Source of the DNA: Pseudomonadota bacterium
Lineage (GTDB): Bacteria; Pseudomonadota; Gammaproteobacteria; Burkholderiales; Burkholderiaceae_E
Length of the DNA stretch: 20,701 nucleotides
Assembly: GCA_023388075.1 (NCBI GenBank)
Contig: JAEWGX010000055.1
Location: forward strand, 1-20,701
Reading direction: 5' to 3'
Of this stretch, positions 1 to 7,010 are shown one piece after another. Numbering within the stretch: the first letter of the stretch is position 1; the number at the start of each line of letters is the position of its first letter. Below the pieces are notes generated by a model, which was not told the DNA's origin, did not search any database, and saw only the letters and a list, made by a program, of their open reading frames with translations. A program made the position numbers and the translations under genes.

Positions 1-205
1 CGCCCCGTTCTACTGGGTGCTGTTGTACGGAGCGAGCGTCCAGGTGCTGCCGATCCTCGCGATGAGCGCGCTGCTGATCTGGCGCCACCGCGGCAACATC
101 GCCAACCTGCTGGCGGGCAAGGAGAGCAGGATCGGCGGCAAGGCCGGGCCCGGCGACGCCGCGCAGGCGAAGGGTCGGCGCGCCGGGCACCGCCGCATCA
201 TCTGA
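1..205 (+). CDS. plsY: Glycerol-3-phosphate acyltransferase PlsY, C-terminal end (partial)
   Basis: The open frame enters from the left edge (codon phase starting at base 2) and ends at the stop at 203-205. The visible residues form a hydrophobic last membrane segment (VLPILAMSALLIWRHR) followed by RHRGNIANLLAGKESRIG. This matches the conserved C-terminal signature of PlsY, where an RH.NI.RL..G.E.+ig motif follows the last transmembrane helix. PlsY is an inner-membrane protein that transfers the acyl group from acyl-phosphate to glycerol-3-phosphate, the first step of phospholipid synthesis. The last 20 or so residues are basic and low-complexity and look like a lineage-specific tail. This is a housekeeping gene and probably marks the boundary of the accessory catabolic region. 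Only about 67 residues are visible, so the call rests on the C-terminal motif. Confidence 0.85.
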   Translation, partial: APFYWVLLYGASVQVLPILAMSALLIWRHRGNIANLLAGKESRIGGKAGPGDAAQAKGRRAGHRRII

Positions 206-207
206 CG

Positions 208-227
208 CCGGGCAAAGGCCCGCCCGG
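208..227. terminator. Weak hairpin between convergent plsY and hydrolase genes
   Basis: CGGGC (209-213) pairs with GCCCG (218-222) around an AAAG loop. An alternative pairing is CCGGG (208-212) with CCCGG (223-227). It lies in the 25-base gap between two convergent stop codons, where a bidirectional terminator is expected. There is no T-tract on either side and the stem is only 5 bp, so this is a weak candidate. Confidence 0.3.
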
Positions 228-230
228 AAT

Positions 231-1031
231 TCAGGTCGGTCCGGTATCGAGCCGGACGATCCAGCCTTCGTGCTCGCGGCTGCCCGCCGGAAAGCGGCGC
301 AGGACGTCCGGGTCGTGGCCAGGCACCACGAGGTGCGGCGCGTCCGCCAGGGCATGGATCCGCGCGTAGCCCTCCAGCATGTCGCCGACGTTGTAGACGA
401 CGGGAAAAGGCCGAAGCTGGTCCATGTTCGCGTAGAGATGGGAGGCGTCGGAGGCCAGCACAAGCCAGCCGGCCTGCGTGCGCACGCGGACGACCTGCAG
501 GCCGTCGGTATGGCCGCCGACCCGGTGCACGCTCACGCCGGGTGCAACGGGCGAGTCGCCGTCGTGGAACCGGACCCGTCCTTCGAAGACACGGTGCACC
601 ATGCGCGCCACGTCCGCTGGCTCGAAGGCGTGGCTCAGGGTGGCATGGCACATGCAGCGGCCGGTGCAGTAGGCCATCTCCCGGTCCTGCACGTGATAGC
701 GCGCCTTCGGGAAGAGGTCGCGGTTGCCGGCATGGTCGTAGTGCATGTGGGTGAGGATCACGTCCTCGACCGCGCCCGGATCGATTCCGATCGCCTTCAA
801 GCCCTCTGCGACCGGACGGGTGATGCGGCGGCCCCGCTTCGCCGCCGCCTCTGCATCGAAGCCGCTGTCGACCAGGAAGGCCCGCGACTCGCCGACGATC
901 GCCCAGACGAAGTAGTCGAGCGGCATGGGCACGTCATGGCTGTCGCCGCCCAGGAAGTTAGCCGAGGAGAGCCGTTCGTGGTGGGCATACTTGATGGCAT
1001 AGACGCGGTACGCGTCGGTTGCGCCTGGCAT
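231..1031 (-). CDS. MBL-fold metallo-hydrolase (lactonase-like)
   Basis: A 266-residue metallo-beta-lactamase-fold hydrolase. The full metal-binding set is visible: H95-x-H97-x-D99-H100 (in THMHYDHAGN), H174 (GGHTDG), D195 (ASDASH) and H239 (VPGHDPDV). The spacing and the VPGHDP end motif resemble the N-acyl-homoserine-lactonase branch (AiiA/AttM type), whose members open lactone rings with two zinc ions. There is no signal peptide, so it should be cytoplasmic. I chose the ATG at 1031 because GGAGGAG sits about 6 bases upstream; the frame opens 15 bases earlier at a GTG that lies inside this ribosome binding site. It is divergent from the LacI-family repressor, with a degenerate copy of the shared operator 33 bases upstream. 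Inference: it hydrolyses a lactone or ester intermediate of the local pathway. Quorum quenching is possible but not indicated by context. Confidence 0.85.
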   Translation of the reverse strand: MPGATDAYRVYAIKYAHHERLSSANFLGGDSHDVPMPLDYFVWAIVGESRAFLVDSGFDAEAAAKRGRRITRPVAEGLKAIGIDPGAVEDVILTHMHYDHAGNRDLFPKARYHVQDREMAYCTGRCMCHATLSHAFEPADVARMVHRVFEGRVRFHDGDSPVAPGVSVHRVGGHTDGLQVVRVRTQAGWLVLASDASHLYANMDQLRPFPVVYNVGDMLEGYARIHALADAPHLVVPGHDPDVLRRFPAGSREHEGWIVRLDTGPT

Positions 1032-1063
1032 GGTCGTCTCCTCCACGGATTCCAGTCGCTGGA

Positions 1064-1077
1064 TGATACCGCTACCA
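1064..1077. promoter_or_regulatory. Degenerate LacI-type operator in the hydrolase/repressor divergent region
   Basis: TGATACCGCTACCA matches the reverse complement of the operator at the two convergent operons (TGATACCGGTAACA) at 12 of 14 positions. Five of seven palindrome pairs are kept. It lies 33 bases upstream of the hydrolase start and about 28 bases upstream of the -10 box of the repressor gene. It could serve hydrolase repression or repressor autoregulation. No clear minus-strand promoter was found next to it. Confidence 0.55.
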
Positions 1078-1104
1078 ACAACGCGCTGGCCGCGGCCGTC
1101 TGCC

Positions 1105-1110
1105 TATAAT
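1105..1110 (+). promoter_or_regulatory. -10 box of the LacI-family repressor gene
   Basis: A perfect TATAAT, rare in DNA this GC-rich, lies 78 bases upstream of the chosen start at 1188. No convincing -35 hexamer is visible at 16-18 bases. Transcription from here would begin near 1117, which excludes a start codon at 1110 and supports the ATG at 1188. Confidence 0.55.
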
Positions 1111-1187
1111 TGCGCCATGCGAAACAGGCCATCTCGCGTGGCGGGTGCAGGGGGAAGCATGTCGAAACATGGGCGGGGTGGCATCGA

Positions 1188-2222
1188 ATGGCCGTAGGCC
1201 GGACCGGTCGCGGCCGCCCTGGCGGCAACGGCGCGCGGATGCGCGATGTGGCGAGCGCCGCCGGCGTGTCGGTGATGACCGTCTCGCGCGCCTTGCGCCA
1301 GCCCGACAAGGTGTCGGAGAAGACGAGGCGGGCGGTCATCAAGGCGGTCCAGCGGATCGGCTACATGCCGAACGGCATCGCAGCCAACCTGGCCTCGAAC
1401 CGGTCGAGCGTGGTCGGGCAGATCGTGCCGAGCATCCAGAACTCGCTCTATGCCGCTACTGTCAAGGGCACCGCCGATGTCCTGCGCAGCGCGGGCCTGC
1501 ACCTGGTGCTCGCGGACAGCGGCTATTCGCTCGAGGAAGAAGAGGCGCTCATCGGGGCACTGCTCGCGCAACGCGTGAGCGGCCTCATCCTGCACAACAC
1601 CGACCACACGCCCCGTGCCGTGAAGATGATACGGCGTGCGGGCGTGCCGGTCATCGAGACCGGCGACGTGCCCGCCGAGCCGATCGACATGGTGGCGAGC
1701 TATTCCAACGCCGAAGCGGCCAAGGCGATGACCCTGCATCTCGCGGCGCGGGGCTACCGGAGGATCGGCTTCGTCAGCCTCGAGACCCGCATCAACCGTC
1801 GGGCGTCGGAGCGGCAGCGCGGCTACCTGGCGGCGATCAGGTCGCTCGGTATCAGGAAAGATCCCCGGCTGATCGCCGAAGTGGGCCCCGGCCTCACCTC
1901 CGGCGCCCATGCCATGGTGGACATGCTGACCCGCGCCCCGGATGTCGACGCCATATTCTTCGCCGGTGACGTGCTCGCCATCGGCGCGCTGTTCGAGACC
2001 CAACGCCGCGGCTGGAAAGTGCCTGGGCGCATTGCCATCGCGGGATTCGACGACCTCGACATCCTGCAGCACACCGTTCCTCGCCTGACCTGCCTGCGGC
2101 TGCCCCGCCTGGAGATCGGCCGGCGCGGGGCCGAGGCGCTGCTGGAGCGCATCCGCGGCCAGGACGCCGGGCCGGTCCGCCTTGACCTCGGGTTCGAGGT
2201 CATCCAGCGCGAAAGCACCTAG
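1188..2222 (+). CDS. LacI/GntR-like transcriptional repressor
   Basis: A 344-residue LacI-family regulator. Residues 18-40 form the N-terminal helix-turn-helix (MRDVASAAGVSVMTVSRAL), and IGYMPNGIAANLASNRS (about 57-73) corresponds to the third helix and hinge helix that inserts into the operator minor groove. The rest is a periplasmic-binding-protein-like effector and dimerisation domain ending in the typical IAGFDD...PRLTCLRLP motifs. The LAS.RS..VG.IVPSI.NSLYA stretch resembles the gluconate-repressor (GntR) branch. The frame is open from 1110, but a perfect TATAAT occupies 1105-1110, so the ATG at 1188, preceded by GGGGTGG, is preferred; the ATG at 1239 would leave almost nothing before the HTH. 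It is divergent from the hydrolase and sits directly upstream of the first operon. Inference: it is the local repressor acting at TGTTACCGGTATCA, relieved by a pathway metabolite. Confidence 0.92.
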   Translation: MAVGRTGRGRPGGNGARMRDVASAAGVSVMTVSRALRQPDKVSEKTRRAVIKAVQRIGYMPNGIAANLASNRSSVVGQIVPSIQNSLYAATVKGTADVLRSAGLHLVLADSGYSLEEEEALIGALLAQRVSGLILHNTDHTPRAVKMIRRAGVPVIETGDVPAEPIDMVASYSNAEAAKAMTLHLAARGYRRIGFVSLETRINRRASERQRGYLAAIRSLGIRKDPRLIAEVGPGLTSGAHAMVDMLTRAPDVDAIFFAGDVLAIGALFETQRRGWKVPGRIAIAGFDDLDILQHTVPRLTCLRLPRLEIGRRGAEALLERIRGQDAGPVRLDLGFEVIQREST

Positions 2223-2243
2223 AGATCCGTCAGGGCTGGATAA

Positions 2244-2266
2244 GGTGCCGCGCCCTTCGCGGCGCT
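2244..2266 (+). terminator. GC-rich hairpin after the repressor gene
   Basis: GCCGCG (2247-2252) pairs perfectly with CGCGGC (2258-2263) around a 5-base loop. Three further outer pairs, two of them wobble, extend it to 2244-2266. It lies 22 bases after the repressor stop. There is no T-tract and it touches the -35 box of the next promoter, so the terminator role is only suggested. Confidence 0.35.
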
Positions 2267-2294
2267 TGCGGCGCGCCGGCATTCCGGGTACTGT
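2266..2294 (+). promoter_or_regulatory. Promoter of the plus-strand catabolic operon
   Basis: TTGCGG (2266-2271) and TACTGT (2289-2294) are separated by 17 bases, a sigma70-like arrangement that predicts a transcription start near 2301. The operator at 2292-2305 overlaps the -10 box and the start site, as expected for simple repression. The hexamers are weak (about 4 of 6 each), so the call rests partly on the matching geometry at the other operon. Confidence 0.45.
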
Positions 2295-2306
2295 TACCGG
2301 TATCAG
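2291..2306. promoter_or_regulatory. LacI-type operator of the plus-strand operon
   Basis: CTGTTACCGGTATCAG is a 16-base palindrome with one mismatched pair (T2294/T2303), centred on CC|GG as is typical of LacI-family operators. Its inner 14 bases, TGTTACCGGTATCA, recur exactly at 18443-18456 ahead of the opposing operon. From memory, regulators of the GntR/IdnR branch bind TGTTA..TAACA-type palindromes. It lies 41 bases upstream of the SDR start. Confidence 0.75.
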
Positions 2307-2309
2307 GAG

Positions 2310-2325
2310 GGCGCCACGGGGCGCC
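2310..2325 (+). other. 5' leader stem-loop of the plus-strand operon
   Basis: GGCGCC (2310-2315) and GGCGCC (2320-2325) form a perfect 6-bp stem with an ACGG tetraloop. It would lie about 10 bases into the mRNA from the predicted start near 2301, just before the ribosome binding site. It may only stabilise the 5' end. Confidence 0.35.
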
Positions 2326-2346
2326 ACTTAGTGAGGCGGGGAGACA

Positions 2347-3132
2347 TTGAGCGTCAGAGGCAGGACGGCCCTGGTTACAGGCTCATCGGGCGGGCTCGGC
2401 TTCGCCATCGCCGAAGGGCTGGCACGGGCCGGTTGCAATATCGTGCTGCACGGGCTCGGTGCCCCAGAGGGCGTCGCCGCGCAATGCGCCTCGCTCTCGC
2501 GTGTCCACGGCGTGCGGGCCACCTACCACCAGGCGGACCTGGCGAATCCGGAGGCGATCGCCGCGCTGTTCAAAGAGATCGGCGAACGCCACGGCGGGGT
2601 GGACATCCTGGTCAACAACGCGGTCGCTCGGCACTTCGCCCCCACAGAGACGTTCCCGGTCGAAGCTTGGGACCGCGCTCTAGCGGTCAACGTGAGCGCC
2701 GCGTTCCACACCATTCGGCTCAGCTTGCCGGGCATGCGGGAGCGCGGTTGGGGGCGGATCTTCAACATGGCGTCAGTCTACGGGGTGCGGGCGGTCGCGA
2801 ACCGTATCGACTACGTGACATCCAAGGCGGCGCTGATCGCGATGACGCGAGTGGTGGCGCTGGAGACCATCAATCAGGGCATCACCTGCAACGCCCTCTG
2901 TCCCGGCGCGGTGCTCACGCCGACGAGCGAGGCGCGCATCCGAGCCCTTATGGAGGAGCACGGCCTCGCGCGTGACGCCGCGATGCAGGATTTCCTCGAA
3001 GGGAAGCAGCCGACACAGCGCTTCATCAACCCGGCACACGTCGCCGAGCTCGTGCTGTTCCTGTGCGGACCGGCCAGTGACGACATCACCGGCGCCATGC
3101 TTCCGGTGGAAGGCGGATGGCTCGCGAGCTGA
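2347..3132 (+). CDS. SDR-family oxidoreductase (3-hydroxybutyrate-dehydrogenase-like)
   Basis: A 261-residue classical short-chain dehydrogenase. TGSSGGLG (11-18) is the Rossmann dinucleotide loop and LVNNA (88-92) the structural NNAG-like motif. The catalytic tetrad N115, S143, Y156 and K160 is complete (SVYG...DYVTSK). The PTQRFINPAHVAELVLFLC...ITGAMLPVEGGW ending resembles D-3-hydroxybutyrate dehydrogenases, so it probably oxidises a secondary alcohol on a small hydroxy acid with NAD(P)+; the exact substrate is unknown. The start is an unusual TTG at 2347: an in-frame TGA at 2332 blocks anything longer, and GGGGAG lies about 5 bases upstream. It is the first gene of the plus-strand operon and its last 16 bases overlap the next gene. 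The partner SDR in the opposing operon is only distantly similar. Confidence 0.88.
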   Translation: MSVRGRTALVTGSSGGLGFAIAEGLARAGCNIVLHGLGAPEGVAAQCASLSRVHGVRATYHQADLANPEAIAALFKEIGERHGGVDILVNNAVARHFAPTETFPVEAWDRALAVNVSAAFHTIRLSLPGMRERGWGRIFNMASVYGVRAVANRIDYVTSKAALIAMTRVVALETINQGITCNALCPGAVLTPTSEARIRALMEEHGLARDAAMQDFLEGKQPTQRFINPAHVAELVLFLCGPASDDITGAMLPVEGGWLAS

Positions 3133-4523
3133 GCGGCGCGGCCGCCCCCGGTCTCACCGCGGCGCTGGTCGCCTTCGTGGTGGGCGCGCGCTGGGAAGAC
3201 GTTCCCGAGGCGGTGCGTCACGAGGCGAAGCGCGCGCTGGTGAACTTCTTCGCCACCGCGCTCGCCGGCTGTCGGGACCCGGCGGTCGCTGCGGCGGCAA
3301 CGGTGTTCGCACGGTTCCAGGCGGGCGACGACTGCACTGTCATCGGGTGCGACCGGGCGACCGACACGCTGCACGCCGCGTCGCTCAACGCGATGAGCGG
3401 CAATGTCTTCGACTTCGACGACACGCATCTGCCCACGATCATCCATCCCACCGCGCCCGTCGCGCCGGCGTTATTGGCGCTCAGCCAGACGCGCCCGGTG
3501 ACGGGGAAGGACCTGCTGCTCGCGTTCCTGGTCGGCATGGAGATCGAATGCCGCCTCGGCAACGCGATCTCGCCGAGGCACTACCAGCGCGGCTGGCACA
3601 TCACGTCCACGTGCGGCGTCTTCGGCTCGGCGGCCGCCTGTGCCCGCCTTCTCGGCCTGGACGAGACCCGCACCACCTGGGCGCTCGGCAATGCGTCGGC
3701 CCAGTCGTCCGGGCTGGTGGAGACGTTGGGCAGCATGGCGAAGAGCATCGGCGTCGGCAATGCCGCCTCCAACGGGCTGCTGTCGGCGCTGCTCGCGGCC
3801 GAGGGCTTCCAGGGGCCGCCGCATCCGATCGAAGGGCCGCGCGGCTTCCTGCGCGTCATGGGAGACCGGCCGGATCTGGAATCGGTGACGGAGGGCCTCG
3901 GAGCGCGGTGGGAAGTGATGAGCAACACCTACAAGCCGTACCCGTGCGGCGTGGTGCTCAACCCGGTCATCGAGGCGTGCCTCGCCCTCCATGACGATCC
4001 CGCGATGACGGCCGCAGAGCTCGAGCGCATAGAGCTCACCGGCCATTCGCTGCTGCGCGAGCGCACCGACCGGCCCGAGCCGCGGTCGGGGCGCGAGGCG
4101 CAGGTCAGCGCGCAGCACGCGGTCGCCGTGAGCCTTTTCCTCGGCCGGGCCGGGCTCGATGAGTTCAGCGATGCCTGTGTCGCCGATCCGCCCGGCGGGG
4201 ACATAGCAACCAGGATGACCTTCATCGACGACGACCGCCTTGCGGTCGAGTCTGCGACGGTGACGCTTCACCTGCGCGGCGGGCGCCGCCTGTCCCGCCA
4301 CGTGGCGGCCGCGCGTGGCAGCCTCGCGGCCCCCCTCGACGACGCGGCCCTGGAGACCAAGCTGCGCGACCTCGCCGCCTGGGGCGGATCGGGTTGCCCG
4401 CCCCAGCCGCTCATCGACGCGCTCTGGACGCTAGATCGCCGTCCCGATGCGGGCTCACTGATGCCGCTTGCAGCGGCGCCATCCGAGCAGTCGCCATTCC
4501 ACGAAACCGGAGTTTCCGCATGA
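3117..4523 (+). CDS. MmgE/PrpD-family protein (copy 1)
   Basis: A 468-residue member of the MmgE/PrpD family, the full usual length. The family includes 2-methylcitrate dehydratase, cis-aconitate decarboxylase and iminodisuccinate epimerase, so likely chemistry is dehydration, decarboxylation or epimerisation of a carboxylate. Visible motifs are the helical N-terminus (RHEAKRALVNFFATALAG), DFDDTH (99-104) followed by H110, a GWHITSTCGVFGSAAA stretch, SIGVGNAASNGLLSALLA, PIEGPRGF and YKPYPCG. It starts inside the SDR gene (16-base overlap) and its stop overlaps the next start as ATGA, so the three genes are probably translationally coupled. It shares many motifs with the copy at 13952-15298 (QSSGL, GSMAKS, PIEGPRGF, YKP.PCG), so both belong to one subfamily. 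No substrate can be assigned. Confidence 0.9.
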   Translation: MARELSGAAAPGLTAALVAFVVGARWEDVPEAVRHEAKRALVNFFATALAGCRDPAVAAAATVFARFQAGDDCTVIGCDRATDTLHAASLNAMSGNVFDFDDTHLPTIIHPTAPVAPALLALSQTRPVTGKDLLLAFLVGMEIECRLGNAISPRHYQRGWHITSTCGVFGSAAACARLLGLDETRTTWALGNASAQSSGLVETLGSMAKSIGVGNAASNGLLSALLAAEGFQGPPHPIEGPRGFLRVMGDRPDLESVTEGLGARWEVMSNTYKPYPCGVVLNPVIEACLALHDDPAMTAAELERIELTGHSLLRERTDRPEPRSGREAQVSAQHAVAVSLFLGRAGLDEFSDACVADPPGGDIATRMTFIDDDRLAVESATVTLHLRGGRRLSRHVAAARGSLAAPLDDAALETKLRDLAAWGGSGCPPQPLIDALWTLDRRPDAGSLMPLAAAPSEQSPFHETGVSA

Positions 4524-4897
4524 ACAAGGATCTGTACGAGAAGGGCCTCAAGGTACGGCGCGAGGTCGTCGGCGACGCGTATGTCGACGCTTCCCTCAGG
4601 AACGCCGACGAGTTCAGCCAGCCGATGCAGGAGTTGGTGACCCAGTACTGCTGGGGGGACGTCTGGTCGCGCCCCGGGCTCGACCGCCGCGGGCGCAGCC
4701 TGCTCAACCTCGGCATGATCGCGGCGCTCAACCGGCCCGAGGAGCTCGCCACCCACATCCGCGGCGCGATCAACAACGGGCTCACCAAGGAGGAAATCCG
4801 GGAGGCGCTGCTGCAGGTGGCGGTCTACTGCGGCATGCCGGCGGGGCTCGGCAGCTTCAAGGTGGCGCGCCAGGTCTTCAAGGAAATGGGCATCTGA
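4520..4897 (+). CDS. Carboxymuconolactone-decarboxylase-family protein
   Basis: A 125-residue protein of the carboxymuconolactone decarboxylase family, close to the PcaC length. The C-terminal half carries the family pattern HIRGAINNGLTKEEIREAL and VAVYCGMPAGLGSFKVA. There is no CxxC pair, so it is the decarboxylase-like rather than the AhpD peroxidase-like branch. The frame is open further upstream, but the ATG at 4520 overlaps the PrpD stop as ATGA and matches the family's N-terminus. The other protocatechuate genes (pcaB, pcaD) are absent, so it should not be named pcaC. Inference: it decarboxylates or otherwise processes a lactone or beta-keto-type acid in this pathway. The opposing operon carries a cupin of a type often found near such genes. 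Confidence 0.85.
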   Translation: MNKDLYEKGLKVRREVVGDAYVDASLRNADEFSQPMQELVTQYCWGDVWSRPGLDRRGRSLLNLGMIAALNRPEELATHIRGAINNGLTKEEIREALLQVAVYCGMPAGLGSFKVARQVFKEMGI

Positions 4898-4913
4898 CCG
4901 AGGAAGCAGCGAG

Positions 4914-5816
4914 ATGAGCGCGAAGCGTACCCTCGGTTTCATCGGCGTCGGGGTGATGGGCACGCCCATGTCCAAGCACCTGATCGACCGCGGCCACGAG
5001 GTGGTGGTCTACGACAAGAGCCCGGCCGCCATGGCGCAGGCGCGGCAAGCCGGGGCGACGGCAACCGACAGCATTGCCGGCGTGGTGGACCGCGCGCCGG
5101 TCGTCTTCACGAGCCTCCCCAGCCCGTCGGTCTTTACCGAGGTCGCCCTGGGCGAGGGCGGGGTGAAGGACGGCAAGGCGGTCAGGATCATGGTGGACCT
5201 ATCGACTGTCGGCTCGCGGGCCACCCGGCACGCCGCCGCCGCCCTGCTGGCCAAGGGCATCGACCTGGTGGACGCGCCGGTCAGTGGCGGGGCGGCGGGC
5301 GCCCGCCAGGCCACGCTTGCCGTGATGGTCGCGGGCCGGCCCGAAGCGGTGGAACAGGTGCGCGACCTCCTGGAGATCTTCGGCAAGCTGTTCATGGTGG
5401 GACCGGAGCCCGGCCAGGCGCAACTGCTCAAGCTGCTCAACAACATGCTGTCCTCCACCGCGTTCGCGATCACCTCCGAGGCGTTCGTCGCCGGGGTGAA
5501 GGGCGGGCTGGATCCGCAGGTCATGATGGCGGCGATCAACGCCGGCAGCGGACGCAGCGGAGCCTCCCAGGACAAGTTCATGAAGCAGGTGCTTCCGGGC
5601 ACCTTCGATTTCGGCTTCCCCATCGCCAGCGTCTGCAAGGACATCGGGCTCGCCATCCAGGAGTGCGAAGCGCTGGGCGTGCCGATGTGGGTCGGTAATA
5701 CGGCGCGGCAGCTCTGGAACCTGGCCGGCAAGCAGGACGGCATGGAACGCGACATGACCGAGCTGGTCAGATCGATAGAGCACTGGGCCGGTCCCGGATC
5801 CGGGATCGGCCCCTGA
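4914..5816 (+). CDS. Beta-hydroxyacid dehydrogenase (HIBADH/tartronate-semialdehyde-reductase family, copy 1)
   Basis: A 300-residue NAD(P)-dependent beta-hydroxyacid dehydrogenase. GFIGVGVMGTPM (8-19) is the N-terminal Rossmann GxGxMG motif, DAPVSGG (120-126) the substrate-binding loop, and K173 in KLLNN the catalytic lysine. The C-terminal helical domain continues to a normal family length. Family members interconvert 3-hydroxyisobutyrate, tartronate semialdehyde/glycerate, or related 3-hydroxy acids and their semialdehydes. The start has GAGGAAGCAGCG upstream and lies 16 bases after the previous stop. It is the last enzyme of the plus-strand operon before the TRAP genes. A second family member (15321-16265) and a third, truncated one (17019-17117) occur in the opposing operon. 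The exact substrate is not determinable. Confidence 0.9.
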   Translation: MSAKRTLGFIGVGVMGTPMSKHLIDRGHEVVVYDKSPAAMAQARQAGATATDSIAGVVDRAPVVFTSLPSPSVFTEVALGEGGVKDGKAVRIMVDLSTVGSRATRHAAAALLAKGIDLVDAPVSGGAAGARQATLAVMVAGRPEAVEQVRDLLEIFGKLFMVGPEPGQAQLLKLLNNMLSSTAFAITSEAFVAGVKGGLDPQVMMAAINAGSGRSGASQDKFMKQVLPGTFDFGFPIASVCKDIGLAIQECEALGVPMWVGNTARQLWNLAGKQDGMERDMTELVRSIEHWAGPGSGIGP

Positions 5817-5888
5817 GGCAGTTCGACCAGGCCGTGACGCCGGCATGCCGGCGCCCCGCGGCGCACCGTTCACCACGAAGGAGGAGAC

Positions 5889-6983
5889 ATGAACGAGGCA
5901 ATCGAGAAGTCAGTCCGCGACACGTCGGGCCGCGCCGGGGCCGGGCGGTCGGTGTGCAACACCTTGTGTGCCACGGCGTCCCTGGCACTCGCCCTGGGCG
6001 CCATCGGCCTCGGGGCAACCGTGCCTGGCGCCGACGCGCGGGCGCAGACGATGGACCTCACCATGGCGGTGATCCCCGCACCGGGCGACGCCTACAGCAG
6101 CCTGACCTCCACAGTGCCCGAGCGCTTCGCCCGTGCCACCGGCGGCAAGGTCAAGGTGACCATCAGCGACTCGCTCGTGCCGGGCGGACAGATCGTGTCC
6201 GCCGTGCGCGACGGACGGGTCGACATGTCCGCCGCGCTTCACACCTACCTCGCGGCGGAGGAACCGCGCTTCGGCATTTTCAACCTGCCGGGCCTGATCG
6301 GCGGCATGCCGGACTACAAGAAGGTGGGCGAGGGCTTCTGGTTCGCCGATACGCACAAGATATGGAAGGAGCGCTACAAGTCCGTGGTCCTCGCCGAGGG
6401 CGCCTGGTGCTCGCAGCGGCTCTTCTCCAAGACGCCGATCCAGTCCGTGGAGGACTTCCGCAACAAGCGACTGCGGGTCCACAATCCGCAGACCGCCGAG
6501 CTGATGAATGCCATGGGCGCGAAGCCGGTGCCGCTCGCGCTGCCGGAGGTGATGCCGTCGCTCGAGCGCGGCGTGATCGACGGCCTGTTCACCTCCGCCT
6601 GCTACGGCGACGGCCAGGAATACTGGCGCGTGGCTCCTCACGTGCAGGACTGGGGGCTAGGTCCGATCACGGGATGGGCGGTCATCGTCAACGCCGACGT
6701 CTGGGACAAGATCCCCGGCGACATGAAGGACGCAATCGGCAAGGAGATGATGGCGCTGCAGAGGGAGGCGCTCGACAACCACTCCAAGTACGACAACGCG
6801 GCGCTGGAGCGCATGAAGACGGGTGGTGCCAAGCTCTGGACCGCGTCGCCGGAGGCCCGGCAGCAGCTCTTCGCGGAGAAGTTCGTCACTCCGACCTATG
6901 ACTCCTGGTACAAGCGCGCCAAGCAGGTGGGGTTCGACGGCAACGCCTACATCGACCGGATCCGGTCGACGCTGGGGCGCTGA
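5889..6983 (+). CDS. TRAP transporter solute-binding protein (DctP family)
   Basis: A 364-residue periplasmic receptor of a TRAP transporter for organic acids. After a long polar N-terminus, a hydrophobic core (about 30-46) precedes a likely signal peptidase site near ADARA|QT (about 52). The diagnostic DctP segment is present: DFRNKRLRVHN, then MGAKPVPLALPEVMPSLERGVIDG, whose arginine normally binds the substrate carboxylate. The n-region is about 25 residues, longer than usual, but the start is backed by a strong AAGGAGGAGAC just upstream. It lies 72 bases after the dehydrogenase and 27 bases before its permease, so receptor and permease form one unit. Uptake of a carboxylate used by the upstream enzymes is the natural inference. 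Confidence 0.92.
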   Translation: MNEAIEKSVRDTSGRAGAGRSVCNTLCATASLALALGAIGLGATVPGADARAQTMDLTMAVIPAPGDAYSSLTSTVPERFARATGGKVKVTISDSLVPGGQIVSAVRDGRVDMSAALHTYLAAEEPRFGIFNLPGLIGGMPDYKKVGEGFWFADTHKIWKERYKSVVLAEGAWCSQRLFSKTPIQSVEDFRNKRLRVHNPQTAELMNAMGAKPVPLALPEVMPSLERGVIDGLFTSACYGDGQEYWRVAPHVQDWGLGPITGWAVIVNADVWDKIPGDMKDAIGKEMMALQREALDNHSKYDNAALERMKTGGAKLWTASPEARQQLFAEKFVTPTYDSWYKRAKQVGFDGNAYIDRIRSTLGR

Positions 6984-7010
6984 GACGGGGAACGCCACGG
7001 AAGGCATCCG

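Noticed and set aside
231..1031. Calling the MBL hydrolase a quorum-quenching enzyme
   Set aside because: Family resemblance alone cannot set the substrate, and the neighbours are catabolic and transport genes.
270..1109. 279-codon plus-strand open frame opposite the MBL hydrolase
   Set aside because: The minus strand carries all metal-binding motifs and a good ribosome binding site. The plus frame has neither.
1104..2327. 407-codon minus-strand open frame opposite the repressor gene
   Set aside because: The plus strand encodes a complete LacI-family protein. The minus translation has no recognisable motif and biased composition.
4520..4897. Naming the gene pcaC and the operon a protocatechuate pathway
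   Set aside because: No pcaB, pcaD, pcaGH or pcaIJ homologue is present, and the CMD family has many members of other function.
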